In this document: positions 17,741 to 27,262 of the stretch, one piece after another
Numbering within the stretch: the first letter of the stretch is position 1
How the letters are laid out: each line of letters opens with the position of its first letter
Assembly (NCBI GenBank): GCA_964351985.1
Contig: CAYGPR010000021.1
Location: forward strand, 3,646 to 67,645
From: Meishania sp964351985
GTDB taxonomy: Bacteria; Bacteroidota; Bacteroidia; Flavobacteriales; Flavobacteriaceae
DNA length: 64,000 bases
Direction of reading: 5' to 3'
Translations under genes and position numbers: made by a program
Notes under the pieces: model-generated
Told to the model about the DNA's origin: nothing
Databases searched by the model: none
What the model saw: only the letters and a program-made list of their open reading frames with translations

Positions 17741-20209
17741 TCAAAATCGCATTTTCAACCGTAGGTTCAATACCCGAGAGGTCATAAAATTCGGAATGGC
17801 GAACTGTTGTTTACTGTCTGCATCCCTGACCCATGTATTGGTTATTGAGTTTTGATTGTTGAACAGATTGAAAACCTCGGCGCCAACGCTTAATTCTTTA
17901 AAGCTGCTCAACCAATGTTTTTCGGGATATTTGGTTTCTCCACCTACAAAAATATGGGAAATTCCTAAATCGGCACGTTTATAGTCCCTTAATCTATTTT
18001 GAAAGACATATGGATCGGCGTAACTGGGAGAACCTCCTGGCACGCCTGTGCTATAAACTAAATTCAGATACATCTTTAAATTGGGCATATCGGGTACATA
18101 ATCTTGAAATAGAATGCCAAGTTTTACACGCTGATCAGTCGGTCTTGAAATATACCCCCTGTTGTTAATATTCTCTTCGGTTTTCAAATAACCTATACTG
18201 ATCCAAGACTCGGTGCCGGGCACAAAAGCACCGTTTAGTCGAAGTTCGGCTCCATACGTATAGGCCTTTGCATTATTGTTGGCCGCATATCGAATGCGCA
18301 CGTCTTCAAGGGTATAGGGGTTCACATTATCCAAGTTTTTGTAATAGGCTTCACTGATTAGGGTAAAAGGCCTTTCCCATAAAAGAAAACTGAATTCGTT
18401 TCCTAAAACTAAATGTGTGGATTTTTGTGCCAAGACGTCCGATTGAATTGTTCCTGTGCTGTCTCGTAATTCTCGGTAGAAGGGAGGTTGATGGTATATG
18501 CCTCCAGATAGGCGAAAAAGCATATCTCGCTTCCAGTCTGGTTTTATGGCGAGTTGCGCCCTCGGACTGAATACAGATTGAGAGACCTTGGCGACCCCGG
18601 CACCGCTCGTGGTCCAAAGTTGGGAACGTAACCCTACATTATAATAAAAAATTAAACTGCTCAGATCGACACGCTCGCTATATTGGACAAAACCTGAAAA
18701 CCGATTGGTTTTTATCGAATTTCTTGCTGACACTCCGGTGTAGGGTACAATAGGTGCGTTGAAGGGGTCTTCGGGTTGATTATTTATGAATTCGGGTATA
18801 GGAGGTCGAATGGAATAGCCTGCGGAATCAATAAATTCGGACTCCCTCAGTTCGTCGCGTATATCTTCGTGGGTATATTTGAGGCCCCATTCCAGGGTAT
18901 TTTCATTTTTGGTATGAACACCCATGTGAGATAGGTTGAAAATCAGGGCATCGAAATTGTTCCTAGCTCTTTTGAATTGCGAACCAAGGCCTCGTGAATT
19001 GGTTACTTCGCCAAGGTTGTTGCTTCCGAGGTCGGTATCGACATCACCAAGTTCATATTCTGAAATTACGTCGGAACGTTCTTCTTCAACAGTATGGTAC
19101 AATGATGAAATTATTTTAAGGTTCAAGTTCTCATTGACAAAATAGGTTCCTTTTAAGGCTCCCAAAACAGTTTCGAACCGGTTCTTTTCGTTTCCCTCAT
19201 AATTGACGATCAAAGCCCTCGGTTCAAATAAAGTTCCAAAATTGGTCTTTCTATCTATAGGTTCGTTTCGATAATCATTTACGGATAGGGTGCCCAAAAA
19301 ATTCAAATGGAATTTTTTAGAAAATCGAAAGGTGAGGTAGCTTTGTAGGTCGATGAAAGTAGGATTGAAATTACTTTGCGTCTGTTGGCTATTAACCAAT
19401 AAAGCATTGTTTCGATATCGCAATCCCGAGATACTACTGAAATTTTTGTTTTTTGAAACGGTTTCGACCGAGGTGCTGGCACCCAAAAAACTAAGATCCA
19501 TCTGCACACCGAAATTCGTAGGATTTTTATAGGTGATATCCAGAACAGATGAAAGTTTATCCCCATATTTTGCTTGAAAACCACCAGCCGAGAACATTAC
19601 GTTCTGCACCAGGTCGCTATTTACGAAACTTAATCCCTCTTGCTGGGCGGACCGAATCAGAAACGGACGGTATACTTCTATTTCGTTGACATAGACCAAG
19701 TTCTCATCATAATTGCCACCACGAACGGAGTATTGCGTACTCAATTCATTGTTGGAAGCTACCCCGGGCAATAATTTCAGAATATTCTCAACTCCGGCAT
19801 TCGCGCCGGGTATTCTTCGGATGATATTCGGGGGTACTACAAGAATTCCCTCGACACTTTTTTCGCCGGTAGGGGTAACCGTTACGCCATCAATTTGAAT
19901 AGCATCGGTTTTCATCACCGGATTGAATTCGTAGGTCTCGTTGGTGGTGAGCAACAGCTTTTCAAGAATGACATCTTTGTGGCCAAGATGTGAAAAAGTT
20001 ATGGTCGTTTCTTGGTCAGGGACGATTTGAAGTACATAAAAGCCATTCGTATCGGTAGAAGTCCCTTTGGCCCCTGAAGTAATATTCACATTGCGTAGCG
20101 GGGCGTTTTCCTCGTTCAACACCACTCCTGTTATCGTAGCCGTTTGCGCACTAAGTATATTGAAGGCGCAAAGGTTGATAATTAAGAAAATGATTTTAGA
20201 ACATTTCAA
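17741..20209 (-). CDS. TonB-dependent outer-membrane receptor
   Basis: 822 residues with signal peptide (MKCSKIIFLIINLCAFNILS...AQ), a carboxypeptidase-regulatory-like domain (about 25-110, 'ITGVVLNEENAPLRNVNI'), a plug (about 115-220, 'ILKLLPGVASNNE' and 'YSVRGGNYDENLVYVNEIEV') and a C-terminal 22-strand barrel ending in Phe (LRLKMRF). The substrate is unknown; no SusD partner is adjacent. The only start that gives the signal peptide is a TTG at 20209, one base after the stop of the upstream M23 gene, so translation is probably coupled. Confidence 0.9.
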   Translation of the reverse strand: MKCSKIIFLIINLCAFNILSAQTATITGVVLNEENAPLRNVNITSGAKGTSTDTNGFYVLQIVPDQETTITFSHLGHKDVILEKLLLTTNETYEFNPVMKTDAIQIDGVTVTPTGEKSVEGILVVPPNIIRRIPGANAGVENILKLLPGVASNNELSTQYSVRGGNYDENLVYVNEIEVYRPFLIRSAQQEGLSFVNSDLVQNVMFSAGGFQAKYGDKLSSVLDITYKNPTNFGVQMDLSFLGASTSVETVSKNKNFSSISGLRYRNNALLVNSQQTQSNFNPTFIDLQSYLTFRFSKKFHLNFLGTLSVNDYRNEPIDRKTNFGTLFEPRALIVNYEGNEKNRFETVLGALKGTYFVNENLNLKIISSLYHTVEEERSDVISEYELGDVDTDLGSNNLGEVTNSRGLGSQFKRARNNFDALIFNLSHMGVHTKNENTLEWGLKYTHEDIRDELRESEFIDSAGYSIRPPIPEFINNQPEDPFNAPIVPYTGVSARNSIKTNRFSGFVQYSERVDLSSLIFYYNVGLRSQLWTTSGAGVAKVSQSVFSPRAQLAIKPDWKRDMLFRLSGGIYHQPPFYRELRDSTGTIQSDVLAQKSTHLVLGNEFSFLLWERPFTLISEAYYKNLDNVNPYTLEDVRIRYAANNNAKAYTYGAELRLNGAFVPGTESWISIGYLKTEENINNRGYISRPTDQRVKLGILFQDYVPDMPNLKMYLNLVYSTGVPGGSPSYADPYVFQNRLRDYKRADLGISHIFVGGETKYPEKHWLSSFKELSVGAEVFNLFNNQNSITNTWVRDADSKQQFAIPNFMTSRVLNLRLKMRF

Positions 20210-20210
20210 A

Positions 20211-21902
20211 CTATTTTCTATAAAAAGAAGTGATATGCGTGGTGGTGTTGCCTACATTGTCGGTAACGACGACTTTCAGTTCACATTGTTTCTCGTTCAA
20301 GATCTTGTCATCGAAGTTATAGGTCAATGTATTGTTTTTCGGTTCGTATTCCATCAAAATCCATTCGCCGTTCAAAGTCGCTGAATACGTGTCTATGCCA
20401 CTCAGGTCATCGGTAATTCTGAGGCTAAGATATTTATAATTGTTCAACCACTGCTTTTCCTTGAAGTTTTTAGGCCTTATTCTTGGTGGTATAGTGTCTT
20501 TGGCCAAGGTATAGGTGCCTAAATTCCGAGTTCGGGCGGTAAAGGTCTTACCTCTTTTAAAGGTCGAGATATAATCGGGATCCAGTTTTTTATCCAGTCG
20601 GGCTATAAAAAGTTGCTTTCGTTCTTGCTCCGAGTATTTTGACACGTCAAACGTAATGGTAAAGTTTCGGTGGGCGGGTACTTTACTATTGTGAATGGTT
20701 ACGGTATCTTTTCCCTCTTCTAGGTCGATATAAAAATTATCATAAAATGTATTGGAAGGAAAATATACTTTTGCCGCACCGAGGTCATAATTATTGGGTT
20801 TTTTGGCAATGACATAGGTGTCGGTTTTTTCCTCTTGATTCGTGATTTTTAGTTCTTGTCGTTTCCCTTCTACCGGAATGACCACTTTCGTCTGGTTTCC
20901 TTCTAAATCTTTTAGTATTATTTCAACATTGTACGATAGCCCTTCCCTCACGATAATCTTACCGTCATTTTCATGGGTATTATAGATACTGAGCTTATTG
21001 CCCGGTGCCTTGAAGAGCTGTTGCACCTTCTCGCGATATCTACCATAGTGGGCATAGTCGATCAAGGTGTTGATATAACGTGTCTCGGAGAATGAGAATT
21101 TCTCGAAGTCATAGTCCGTGTATACCTTACCGTTCACCAATTGTTGCACAGCATAAACTCCGTTCTTATTGGCCGCAAGATCTTGACGGTCGTACCCGAT
21201 AAAGCCGAAGCCTATGGTGCCGATTGCGTTAACCTTATCGGCGCGATAGATGCCGTCTTTTTGCCTTGAGAAATTCAGTTGCATTTTACCATTAGATTGA
21301 TTTACCTGTGCATCTTCGGAAAGTGGATAAACGTACAATTCATCAAGAATGGGATTGGTCGCATCGCGTACCTCTAGGCCATATAACAAGGGATTCGTAG
21401 GTTTTTCGGAAACGCTGCTTCGAATTTCAAAATGGAGGTGCGGTCCTGAAGAGCCTCCTGTATTGCCACTATAAGCGATTACTTTGCCCTTTTCGACCTT
21501 GACCTCGCCATAGTCGGGAAATACTTCAACTTCATACGATTGCTTTTTATATTGGATTTTTTTTATGTATTCCTCGATTTCTGGAGAAAATTTTTGAAGA
21601 TGGCCATAGACTGAAGTATAGCCGTTCGGGTGGGCCACGTAAAGTACCTTTCCATAACCCCAGAGCGATACTTTTATTCGGGTAACACTGCCATCACCAA
21701 TAGCATAAATGGGAAGCCCCTGTCGTTGTTGGGTCTTGATATCGATACCTGAATGAAAGTGGTTCGAACGAAGTTCACCAAAGGTTCCGGCAAGCACCAA
21801 GGGAATGTCCAATGGTGATCGAAAGGCATCCTTCGGATATTTATCCTGAGCGAAAATGCCATTGGAAAATATAAATAGCGTTACTAAAACTGTTATCCTC
21901 AT
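20211..21902 (-). CDS. M23 family peptidoglycan endopeptidase
   Basis: 563 residues with a signal peptide ending near Ala18. The LytM/M23 domain lies at about 30-170: zinc ligands His50 and Asp54 in 'HFHSGIDIK', His101 in 'VYGHLQ' and His157 in 'GPHLHFEIR'. The long C-terminal region (200-563) is beta-rich and ends in an Ig-like stretch ('TDDLSGIDTYSATLNGEW'). It probably cuts peptide bridges in peptidoglycan from the periplasm. First gene of an operon with a TonB receptor. Confidence 0.9.
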   Translation of the reverse strand: MRITVLVTLFIFSNGIFAQDKYPKDAFRSPLDIPLVLAGTFGELRSNHFHSGIDIKTQQRQGLPIYAIGDGSVTRIKVSLWGYGKVLYVAHPNGYTSVYGHLQKFSPEIEEYIKKIQYKKQSYEVEVFPDYGEVKVEKGKVIAYSGNTGGSSGPHLHFEIRSSVSEKPTNPLLYGLEVRDATNPILDELYVYPLSEDAQVNQSNGKMQLNFSRQKDGIYRADKVNAIGTIGFGFIGYDRQDLAANKNGVYAVQQLVNGKVYTDYDFEKFSFSETRYINTLIDYAHYGRYREKVQQLFKAPGNKLSIYNTHENDGKIIVREGLSYNVEIILKDLEGNQTKVVIPVEGKRQELKITNQEEKTDTYVIAKKPNNYDLGAAKVYFPSNTFYDNFYIDLEEGKDTVTIHNSKVPAHRNFTITFDVSKYSEQERKQLFIARLDKKLDPDYISTFKRGKTFTARTRNLGTYTLAKDTIPPRIRPKNFKEKQWLNNYKYLSLRITDDLSGIDTYSATLNGEWILMEYEPKNNTLTYNFDDKILNEKQCELKVVVTDNVGNTTTHITSFYRK

Positions 21903-21920
21903 ATCTATTTTAAATCGGTA

Positions 21921-21952
21921 CGAAAGTAATTAATCACTTGCGATAGGTGCAA
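21921..21952 (-). promoter_or_regulatory. Promoter of the M23/TonB operon
   Basis: On the minus strand a TTG (21952-21950) is followed after 21 bases by TACTTTCG (21928-21921), one base off the TAnnTTTG consensus, 18 bases before the ATG. Confidence 0.5.
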
Positions 21953-22039
21953 ACTCCGTACCTTAAAATTGATCTTCACATGTAATTCAACGAATTTTAC
22001 GGTATTAAAGTATTGCTTCGAGAATAATTGAAAAAAGTA

Positions 22040-22070
22040 TTGCTAAGTCGTCTCGTGTATGTTAACTTTG
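22040..22070 (+). promoter_or_regulatory. Promoter of the zapB-like/zapA unit
   Basis: TTG at 22040-22042, then 20 bases, then TAACTTTG at 22063-22070: a full match to the Bacteroidota -33/-7 layout. The ATG follows 24 bases later. Confidence 0.7.
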
Positions 22071-22094
22071 TGTAACGTGCATTGAATTTTTTGT

Positions 22095-22385
22095 ATGAGC
22101 GAGTTGGTCAAAATTGTTGATTCCCTTGAAAATAAGATAAGTAAGTTGCTGCATAAGATGGAAGTACTGAACCAGTCTAATGCAAAATTGGAAAACGAAC
22201 TACTTTCTTTGAAACGAGATCAAAACAGCACCCAGACCTCCATTTCAGAATGGGAGGAGAAATATAATTCGCTAAAACTTGCAAATTCGATGCTTGGCAG
22301 TAATACCAATAAAACAGAAGCTAAGCTTAAAATAAATACATTGATTAGAGAGCTGGACCATTGCATTGCCCAGCTTGCAGAATAA
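22095..22385 (+). CDS. Short coiled-coil protein, ZapB-like
   Basis: 96 residues, almost entirely heptad-patterned helix ('ENKISKLLHKMEVLNQSNAK', 'NELLSLKRDQ'), like the coiled coil of ZapB or septum-associated proteins. In Bacteroidota such a gene regularly precedes zapA; here the stop is 15 bases before the zapA ATG. A role in FtsZ-ring organisation with ZapA is inferred from context only. Confidence 0.68.
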   Translation: MSELVKIVDSLENKISKLLHKMEVLNQSNAKLENELLSLKRDQNSTQTSISEWEEKYNSLKLANSMLGSNTNKTEAKLKINTLIRELDHCIAQLAE

Positions 22386-22399
22386 CGCGCAACGATAGT

Positions 22400-22696
22400 A
22401 TGTCGGAAAAGCTCAAAATAAAACTTTCAATTGCTGATAGGGTATATCCCTTGACCATAGACCCCGCTCAAGAAGAGGGGCTGAGAAAAGCTGCTAAGAA
22501 CATAGAGCAATTGGCGAAGAAGTTCGAGCAGAGTTACGCTGTGCGAGACAAACAAGATGTTCTTGCCATGTGTGCCCTTCAGTTTGCCTCTAAAATAGAG
22601 CAAAAGGGCATTGATCAATCGGAAGGTACACTGGAAGCTACAGAGCGATTAAAGGCTTTGGATGCGCTGGTGAATTCTAAGCTTGCAATAAAATAA
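22400..22696 (+). CDS. zapA: Cell division protein ZapA
   Basis: 98 residues from MSEKLKIKLSIADRVYPLTI. The N-terminal beta region and the following helix ('EEGLRKAAKNIEQLAKKFEQ', 'QDVLAMCALQFASKIEQ') match ZapA, which binds and bundles FtsZ at midcell. It overlaps nothing after trimming the frame to this ATG. It is followed by a 6S-like RNA and rny, the same neighbours seen elsewhere in the phylum. Confidence 0.88.
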   Translation: MSEKLKIKLSIADRVYPLTIDPAQEEGLRKAAKNIEQLAKKFEQSYAVRDKQDVLAMCALQFASKIEQKGIDQSEGTLEATERLKALDALVNSKLAIK

Positions 22697-22717
22697 GTTC
22701 TTTTAAATAGCATAAGT

Positions 22718-22888
22718 TACTGCCCACATTGGTAATACCTTTTGACGAACTCAACATTAATTTGTTTAAAAAGGGTGAGTTTAGGTTGTAAAAGCATGCC
22801 TTACTAGTATAAGGATCCTTGATCAGTCTTGTAGCCCTAAACCTGTTTTATGGAGTTTGTACAAAACTTCTCCAATGTGGGTTTTTTG
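22718..22888 (+). ncRNA. ssrS: 6S RNA candidate
   Basis: The stretch folds as one long hairpin. The closing stem CCCACATTGG (22723-22732) pairs with CCAATGTGGG (22872-22881), followed by a T run. Inside, TTTTG/CAAAA and GAACTC/GAGTTT pair again; an apical GTTTAGG/CCTAAAC stem and a side hairpin CCTTA/TAAGG lie within a large central bubble. Length of about 170 bases, bubble architecture and position directly after zapA match 6S RNA, which binds the housekeeping RNA polymerase. Found by eye, not by covariance search. Confidence 0.7.
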
Positions 22889-23018
22889 TTTGTATGGGAT
22901 TAAGGGTTTCTTATAAAACTTCCCGTTTTTGGTGGCTGTCGAAGAAGGTCGAGCATATCTCGCCCGCTAAATGAACTATTCGGAAAACATTCCGAACTAA
23001 CCCGTTTAATTTGAAATT

Positions 23019-24587
23019 ATGGATAGTACAACGATGATAATAGCCTCAGTGGTAGGTCTGGCCATAGGCTTTGCGATTGCGAAGTTCCTTGAAAAAGGCA
23101 AGGCTTCAAAAACTTTGGCCAATGCCAAGAAAGAGTCCGAGAATATATTAAAGAATGCAAAAATCGAAGGTGAGAGCATCAAGAAGGATAAAATTTTCCA
23201 GGCCAAAGAGAAGTTTTTAGAACTGAAGGCCGAGCATGAGAAGGTAATTGTAGCTAAAGACAAGAAAATCGATGAGGCCGAAAAGCGCACGCGTGACAAA
23301 GAATCGCAAGTAAGCAATGAACTTGCCAAGAGTAAAAAACTCAACGATCAGCTTGAGGGTAGAATGAAAGACGTTGAACATCGCGCATCATTTTATGAGA
23401 AAAAACAAGCTGAACTTGAAAAATTACATAAAAGTCAAATCCAACAGTTGGAGGTTATCTCCGGTCTCTCTGCCGATGAAGCCAAGAGCCAACTTTTAGA
23501 ATCGTTGAAAGAGACGGCCAAAAGTGATGCCATGGCCTATATTCAAACAACAGTGGAAGAAGCAAAGCTTACGGCGCAACAAGAGGCCCGTAAAATCGTA
23601 ATCAATACCATTCAACGTATCGGTACCGAAGAGGCCGTAGAGAATTGTGTATCTGTGTTCAATCTCGAATCAGATGATGTAAAGGGAAGAATTATCGGTC
23701 GCGAAGGACGAAATATTAGGGCCTTGGAGGCGGCAACAGGGGTTGAAATTGTGGTAGATGATACACCTGAAGCCATCATACTCTCCTGTTTTGATTCCGT
23801 GCGCCGTGAAGTAGCGAGGCTTTCATTGCACAAATTGGTCACCGACGGAAGGATCCACCCGGCACGTATCGAAGAAATCGTAAAGAAGACTGAAAAACAG
23901 ATTGAGAACGAAATCGTTGAAATCGGTAAGCGTACCGTTATCGATCTAGGTATTCACGGCCTACATCCCGAATTGGTAAAGGCCGTGGGGCGTATGAAAT
24001 ACCGTTCTTCGTATGGTCAGAACCTTTTGCAGCACTCTAGGGAGGTTGCCAAGCTCTGTGGTGTCATGGCCGCCGAGTTGGGTATCAATACAAAGTTGGC
24101 GAAACGTGCCGGACTACTGCATGATATCGGCAAGGTACCCAATACCGAGGCAGAAGTAGAAACTCCACATGCTATCTTGGGTATGCAATGGGCCGAAAAA
24201 TATGGTGAAAAACCAGATGTATGTAATGCCATCGGCGCCCACCACGATGAAATTGAAATGAAGACCCTGATTTCACCTATCGTACAGGTCTGTGATGCCA
24301 TAAGTGGTGCACGGCCCGGGGCACGAAGACAGGTGTTGGATTCGTACATCCAGCGACTAAAAGATTTGGAAGAGGTAGCCTTTGGCTTTACCGGAGTGCA
24401 GAAGGCCTATGCCATTCAGGCAGGTAGAGAACTTCGTGTAATCGTCGAGAGTGAAAAAGTTAGTGACGATAAAGCGGCCGAGCTATCGTTTGAGATTTCG
24501 CAGAAGATACAAACCGATATGACCTATCCCGGTCAGGTAAAAGTTACCGTTATTCGAGAGACCAGAGCGGTCAATGTAGCTAAGTAG
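23019..24587 (+). CDS. rny: Ribonuclease Y
   Basis: 522 residues. An N-terminal membrane anchor ('MIIASVVGLAIGFAIAKFL') leads into a long coiled coil (about 25-200), a KH domain ('GRIIGREGRNIRALEAATG') and an HD domain with the metal-binding 'GLLHDIGKVPNTEAE' and the 'GAHHDEIEM' histidines. RNase Y starts mRNA decay at the inner membrane. Length and layout are those of the family. It is followed by a strong terminator. Confidence 0.95.
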   Translation: MDSTTMIIASVVGLAIGFAIAKFLEKGKASKTLANAKKESENILKNAKIEGESIKKDKIFQAKEKFLELKAEHEKVIVAKDKKIDEAEKRTRDKESQVSNELAKSKKLNDQLEGRMKDVEHRASFYEKKQAELEKLHKSQIQQLEVISGLSADEAKSQLLESLKETAKSDAMAYIQTTVEEAKLTAQQEARKIVINTIQRIGTEEAVENCVSVFNLESDDVKGRIIGREGRNIRALEAATGVEIVVDDTPEAIILSCFDSVRREVARLSLHKLVTDGRIHPARIEEIVKKTEKQIENEIVEIGKRTVIDLGIHGLHPELVKAVGRMKYRSSYGQNLLQHSREVAKLCGVMAAELGINTKLAKRAGLLHDIGKVPNTEAEVETPHAILGMQWAEKYGEKPDVCNAIGAHHDEIEMKTLISPIVQVCDAISGARPGARRQVLDSYIQRLKDLEEVAFGFTGVQKAYAIQAGRELRVIVESEKVSDDKAAELSFEISQKIQTDMTYPGQVKVTVIRETRAVNVAK

Positions 24588-24610
24588 TAGAATAAAATAG
24601 AGTGAATGGA

Positions 24611-24635
24611 AAAGAGCCGATAACGGCTCTTTTTT
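24611..24635 (+). terminator. Intrinsic terminator after rny
   Basis: Stem AAAGAGCCG / CGGCTCTTT with an ATAA loop and a T run, 23 bases after the rny stop; the T run overlaps the convergent cytochrome stop. Confidence 0.88.
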
Positions 24636-24975
24636 AGTCTGATTGTTCAGGTGAAACTGTTTCGAGCCAACGTCTTAGGGCATCTGTTTCTTCTTCCGTT
24701 AGTTTAATCTTTCTTCCCTTCGGCATTTTTTTATTTATAAAGACTTGTTTATGGATGTTGGCCGCTAGTGAGTCCATGTTTTCCAAAGTGAAAATATCTG
24801 TTTTCTTTTTTGTGGCATGGCAGATGTTGCATTTTGTTTGCAATACTTCAAAGGCCATTGCCTTTGGCGAAGTTTGATGGCCTTCGACTATACTTTCTAT
24901 TGAACCGGGTTGATTCTTTTCAGTTTGAAAATTTAGGTGTACCAATAGAAATAAGGCATAAAAAGTGTATTTCAA
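24634..24975 (-). CDS. Small monoheme c-type cytochrome
   Basis: 113 residues. A hydrophobic N terminus (MKYTFYALFLLVHLNFQ) serves as export signal; the heme motif CNICH is at Cys49-His53, followed by a helical C terminus ('LTEEETDALRRWLETV') usual for such domains. Probable periplasmic electron carrier or heme-binding protein. The start must be the TTG at 24975: no in-frame ATG precedes the signal and a stop lies upstream in frame. Confidence 0.82.
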   Translation of the reverse strand: MKYTFYALFLLVHLNFQTEKNQPGSIESIVEGHQTSPKAMAFEVLQTKCNICHATKKKTDIFTLENMDSLAANIHKQVFINKKMPKGRKIKLTEEETDALRRWLETVSPEQSD

Positions 24976-25129
24976 AATGGACGGCTTTTGAATCTATTTT
25001 CCAACAAGATAATGTATTGCTATGAAGCGGAATCATACGGAAAAGAAAAATTCCGCCTCGAGGAAAGAAATTATATTAGTAAGGTCTTACAACGCTTTTC
25101 GCCCATCATTTTCACTGATGCGGATTTTT

Positions 25130-27157
25130 TCACTCTTCCTCAAAAGAACCAGCCTCTACATCTTCATCTGCCTTGTTCAAGTTGTTCTCTAAAATATTGA
25201 GTTTTTTTAATTTCTCTTTCCAAGTGGCAAGCGATGCTTTATGGGTTTCCACTCGTTTTACTACATCTTGTACCAAGGGGTTGTCTTCAGAGGCGTTCGA
25301 GAAAAATTGAAGGTTGTTCTCAAGTTGTCGGATCTCGTTCTTGCTTTCTTCTATTTTTCGGCGAATGAACGTACGTTCTTTGTAAATGGCCTGCTCATCG
25401 TCTTTCTTGGCCAATTGTTTGATCTTATTGCCATACTTTAGAAGTTCGGCCTCTTGTCGGCCTACGTTCAATTTGCGAAAAAGGGCATCGATGATCTTGT
25501 TGAATTTCTGATCGATATTCTTTTTGTTGAAAGGTACGCGCCCGTAGGTCTTCCATTCGTCGATAAAGCCCTTGACCGTGGCCAAGTCTTTCTTGCGGTC
25601 ATTACCAAGTTCGAACGCCTTGATGGTTTCAAGACACTTGTTCTTTTTTTCGAGGTTCTCGGCCTCTTCTTTGTGCGCTACGTTCTTCAAGGCATGTAAT
25701 CGATCGAAATAATGGTTGCATGCTGCCTTGAACTCCTTCCAAATCGAATCGGAAAATTTTCGGGGTACGTGGCCTATTTTCTTCCACTCGGCTTGAATAC
25801 GTTTCATTTCTTGGGTGGCCGTGTTCCATTCTTCGCTATCTTTTAAAGAAATGGCGAGATCCAAAAGTTCCCGTTTGCGGTCAAGGTTCTTCTGTTGCTC
25901 GTTCTTAAGATTTTTGTAATAGGCATTTTTGCCACGGTTAAAACTACGCACGGCTTCTTTGAAACTGGCCCATGTTTCTTCGTTTACCTTTTGGGGCACT
26001 TTTCCGGCTTTGAAAAAAGCATTACGAAGTTCTTCTATCTGCTTTATCTGTTGCTGTAAAACCTTATGGCTCGTGGCAATTTGCGTAGAAATCTTGGTAA
26101 TGTCATCGATGATCTCGTGCTTTTTAACCAAGTTTTGCTCATAACTTTTTTCTAGTTCGTGGTAATGGGCTTGACGACGCTGGTGCATTGCCTTGGTGGC
26201 ATTGCTGAACCGCTCCCAGATGGCTTCACGATGTTCCTGCCCTACGGGCCCGATATCTTCTTTCCAGATTTTATGAAGTGTTTGGAGTTCTCGAAACGCC
26301 TTGTTCAGGTCGGGTTCATTGGCCAATGCCTCGGCCTGTTCGGTAATTTTGGTCTTTTCCTCGAGGTTATGCTTGAAGTCAAGGTCGCGCAGTTCTCGGT
26401 TGATATGCAAAAAATCATAGAAGATCTCAATATGGTGATGGTACGTTTTCCAAACATCGTTATAGTGTGTTCGGGGTACCGGACCCGCATTTCGCCATCG
26501 TTCTTGAATATCCTTGAAATTTCTGTAGGTCGTGTTAATATCTTCCTCGACGTTGACGAGGCCTTTTAATTCTTCAATAATTTGTAATCGATCGGCGAGG
26601 TTCTGTTTATGGCTTTTTTCAAGGTTCTTGTAATATTGATTACGCTTTTCACGATACTCTTTGTAAACTTCGTTGAACTGCCTTTTGGTTACCGAATTGT
26701 ACCTGAAATCTACTTCGTTTCCTCCGTTACTGATGAAGTCTTCTTTCTTATGTTCTAAAAATTCTTGAAACTTAAGGTCGAACTCATGTTTAATGCCATC
26801 GACGTGTTTTCTGATGGCTTGAACCTTTTCGTTTCGGATGAGACGTTGCAGCTCTCCGACAAGGTTTTCCATCGACATGGAATGATAATCCAAAATGGGA
26901 ATATGATGGCGGTGATGGTTGTCGGCGTCTTCGGCATCTTCGGCATTTTCCTCGTCGATTTCTTCAAGAACCTTGTCGGATTCGTCCTTCGTATTCTCCT
27001 CCAAGTTGGTATCGGCTTCAGGCAATGCATCAGACGATTTTTCTTTTTCCGTAGGTATTTCGGTACTTTTCTCCGGTTCGGTTTTTGAATCGGTAGTTTC
27101 CAAAAGCTCTTGTTCTTCAGCCGTTTCTGGCTGTTCTTGTTCGTTCTCTTCCAGCAT
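25130..27157 (-). CDS. DUF349 repeat protein
   Basis: 675 residues from MLEENEQEQPETAEEQ at 27157 (a TTG nine codons upstream is the alternative). A very acidic, Pro/Glu-rich N terminus (about 1-100) precedes five or more copies of the DUF349 helical unit, each with a W-K/R-x-x-G-P/H-V-P turn ('IQERWRNAGPVPRTHYNDVW', 'IQAEWKKIGHVPRKF'), and a coiled-coil end. The family is conserved across Bacteroidota; in proteobacteria a relative regulates K+ channels or competence, but function here is unknown. It lies last in an aroE-DUF368-TPR operon. Confidence 0.87.
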   Translation of the reverse strand: MLEENEQEQPETAEEQELLETTDSKTEPEKSTEIPTEKEKSSDALPEADTNLEENTKDESDKVLEEIDEENAEDAEDADNHHRHHIPILDYHSMSMENLVGELQRLIRNEKVQAIRKHVDGIKHEFDLKFQEFLEHKKEDFISNGGNEVDFRYNSVTKRQFNEVYKEYREKRNQYYKNLEKSHKQNLADRLQIIEELKGLVNVEEDINTTYRNFKDIQERWRNAGPVPRTHYNDVWKTYHHHIEIFYDFLHINRELRDLDFKHNLEEKTKITEQAEALANEPDLNKAFRELQTLHKIWKEDIGPVGQEHREAIWERFSNATKAMHQRRQAHYHELEKSYEQNLVKKHEIIDDITKISTQIATSHKVLQQQIKQIEELRNAFFKAGKVPQKVNEETWASFKEAVRSFNRGKNAYYKNLKNEQQKNLDRKRELLDLAISLKDSEEWNTATQEMKRIQAEWKKIGHVPRKFSDSIWKEFKAACNHYFDRLHALKNVAHKEEAENLEKKNKCLETIKAFELGNDRKKDLATVKGFIDEWKTYGRVPFNKKNIDQKFNKIIDALFRKLNVGRQEAELLKYGNKIKQLAKKDDEQAIYKERTFIRRKIEESKNEIRQLENNLQFFSNASEDNPLVQDVVKRVETHKASLATWKEKLKKLNILENNLNKADEDVEAGSFEEE

Positions 27158-27262
27158 TAGGTCAAATTGTTTTCGGCCCTTCAAGGCTATTGTAAGATAG
27201 TGACATCGGTGCGAATGCCAAAATTATGGGGGTTCTTTTTGTTTCTGCAAGGTCTGGGAACA

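Noticed and set aside
26159..26569. Plus-strand ORF antisense to DUF349
   Set aside because: The opposite frame has clear repeats; this is a codon-composition shadow.
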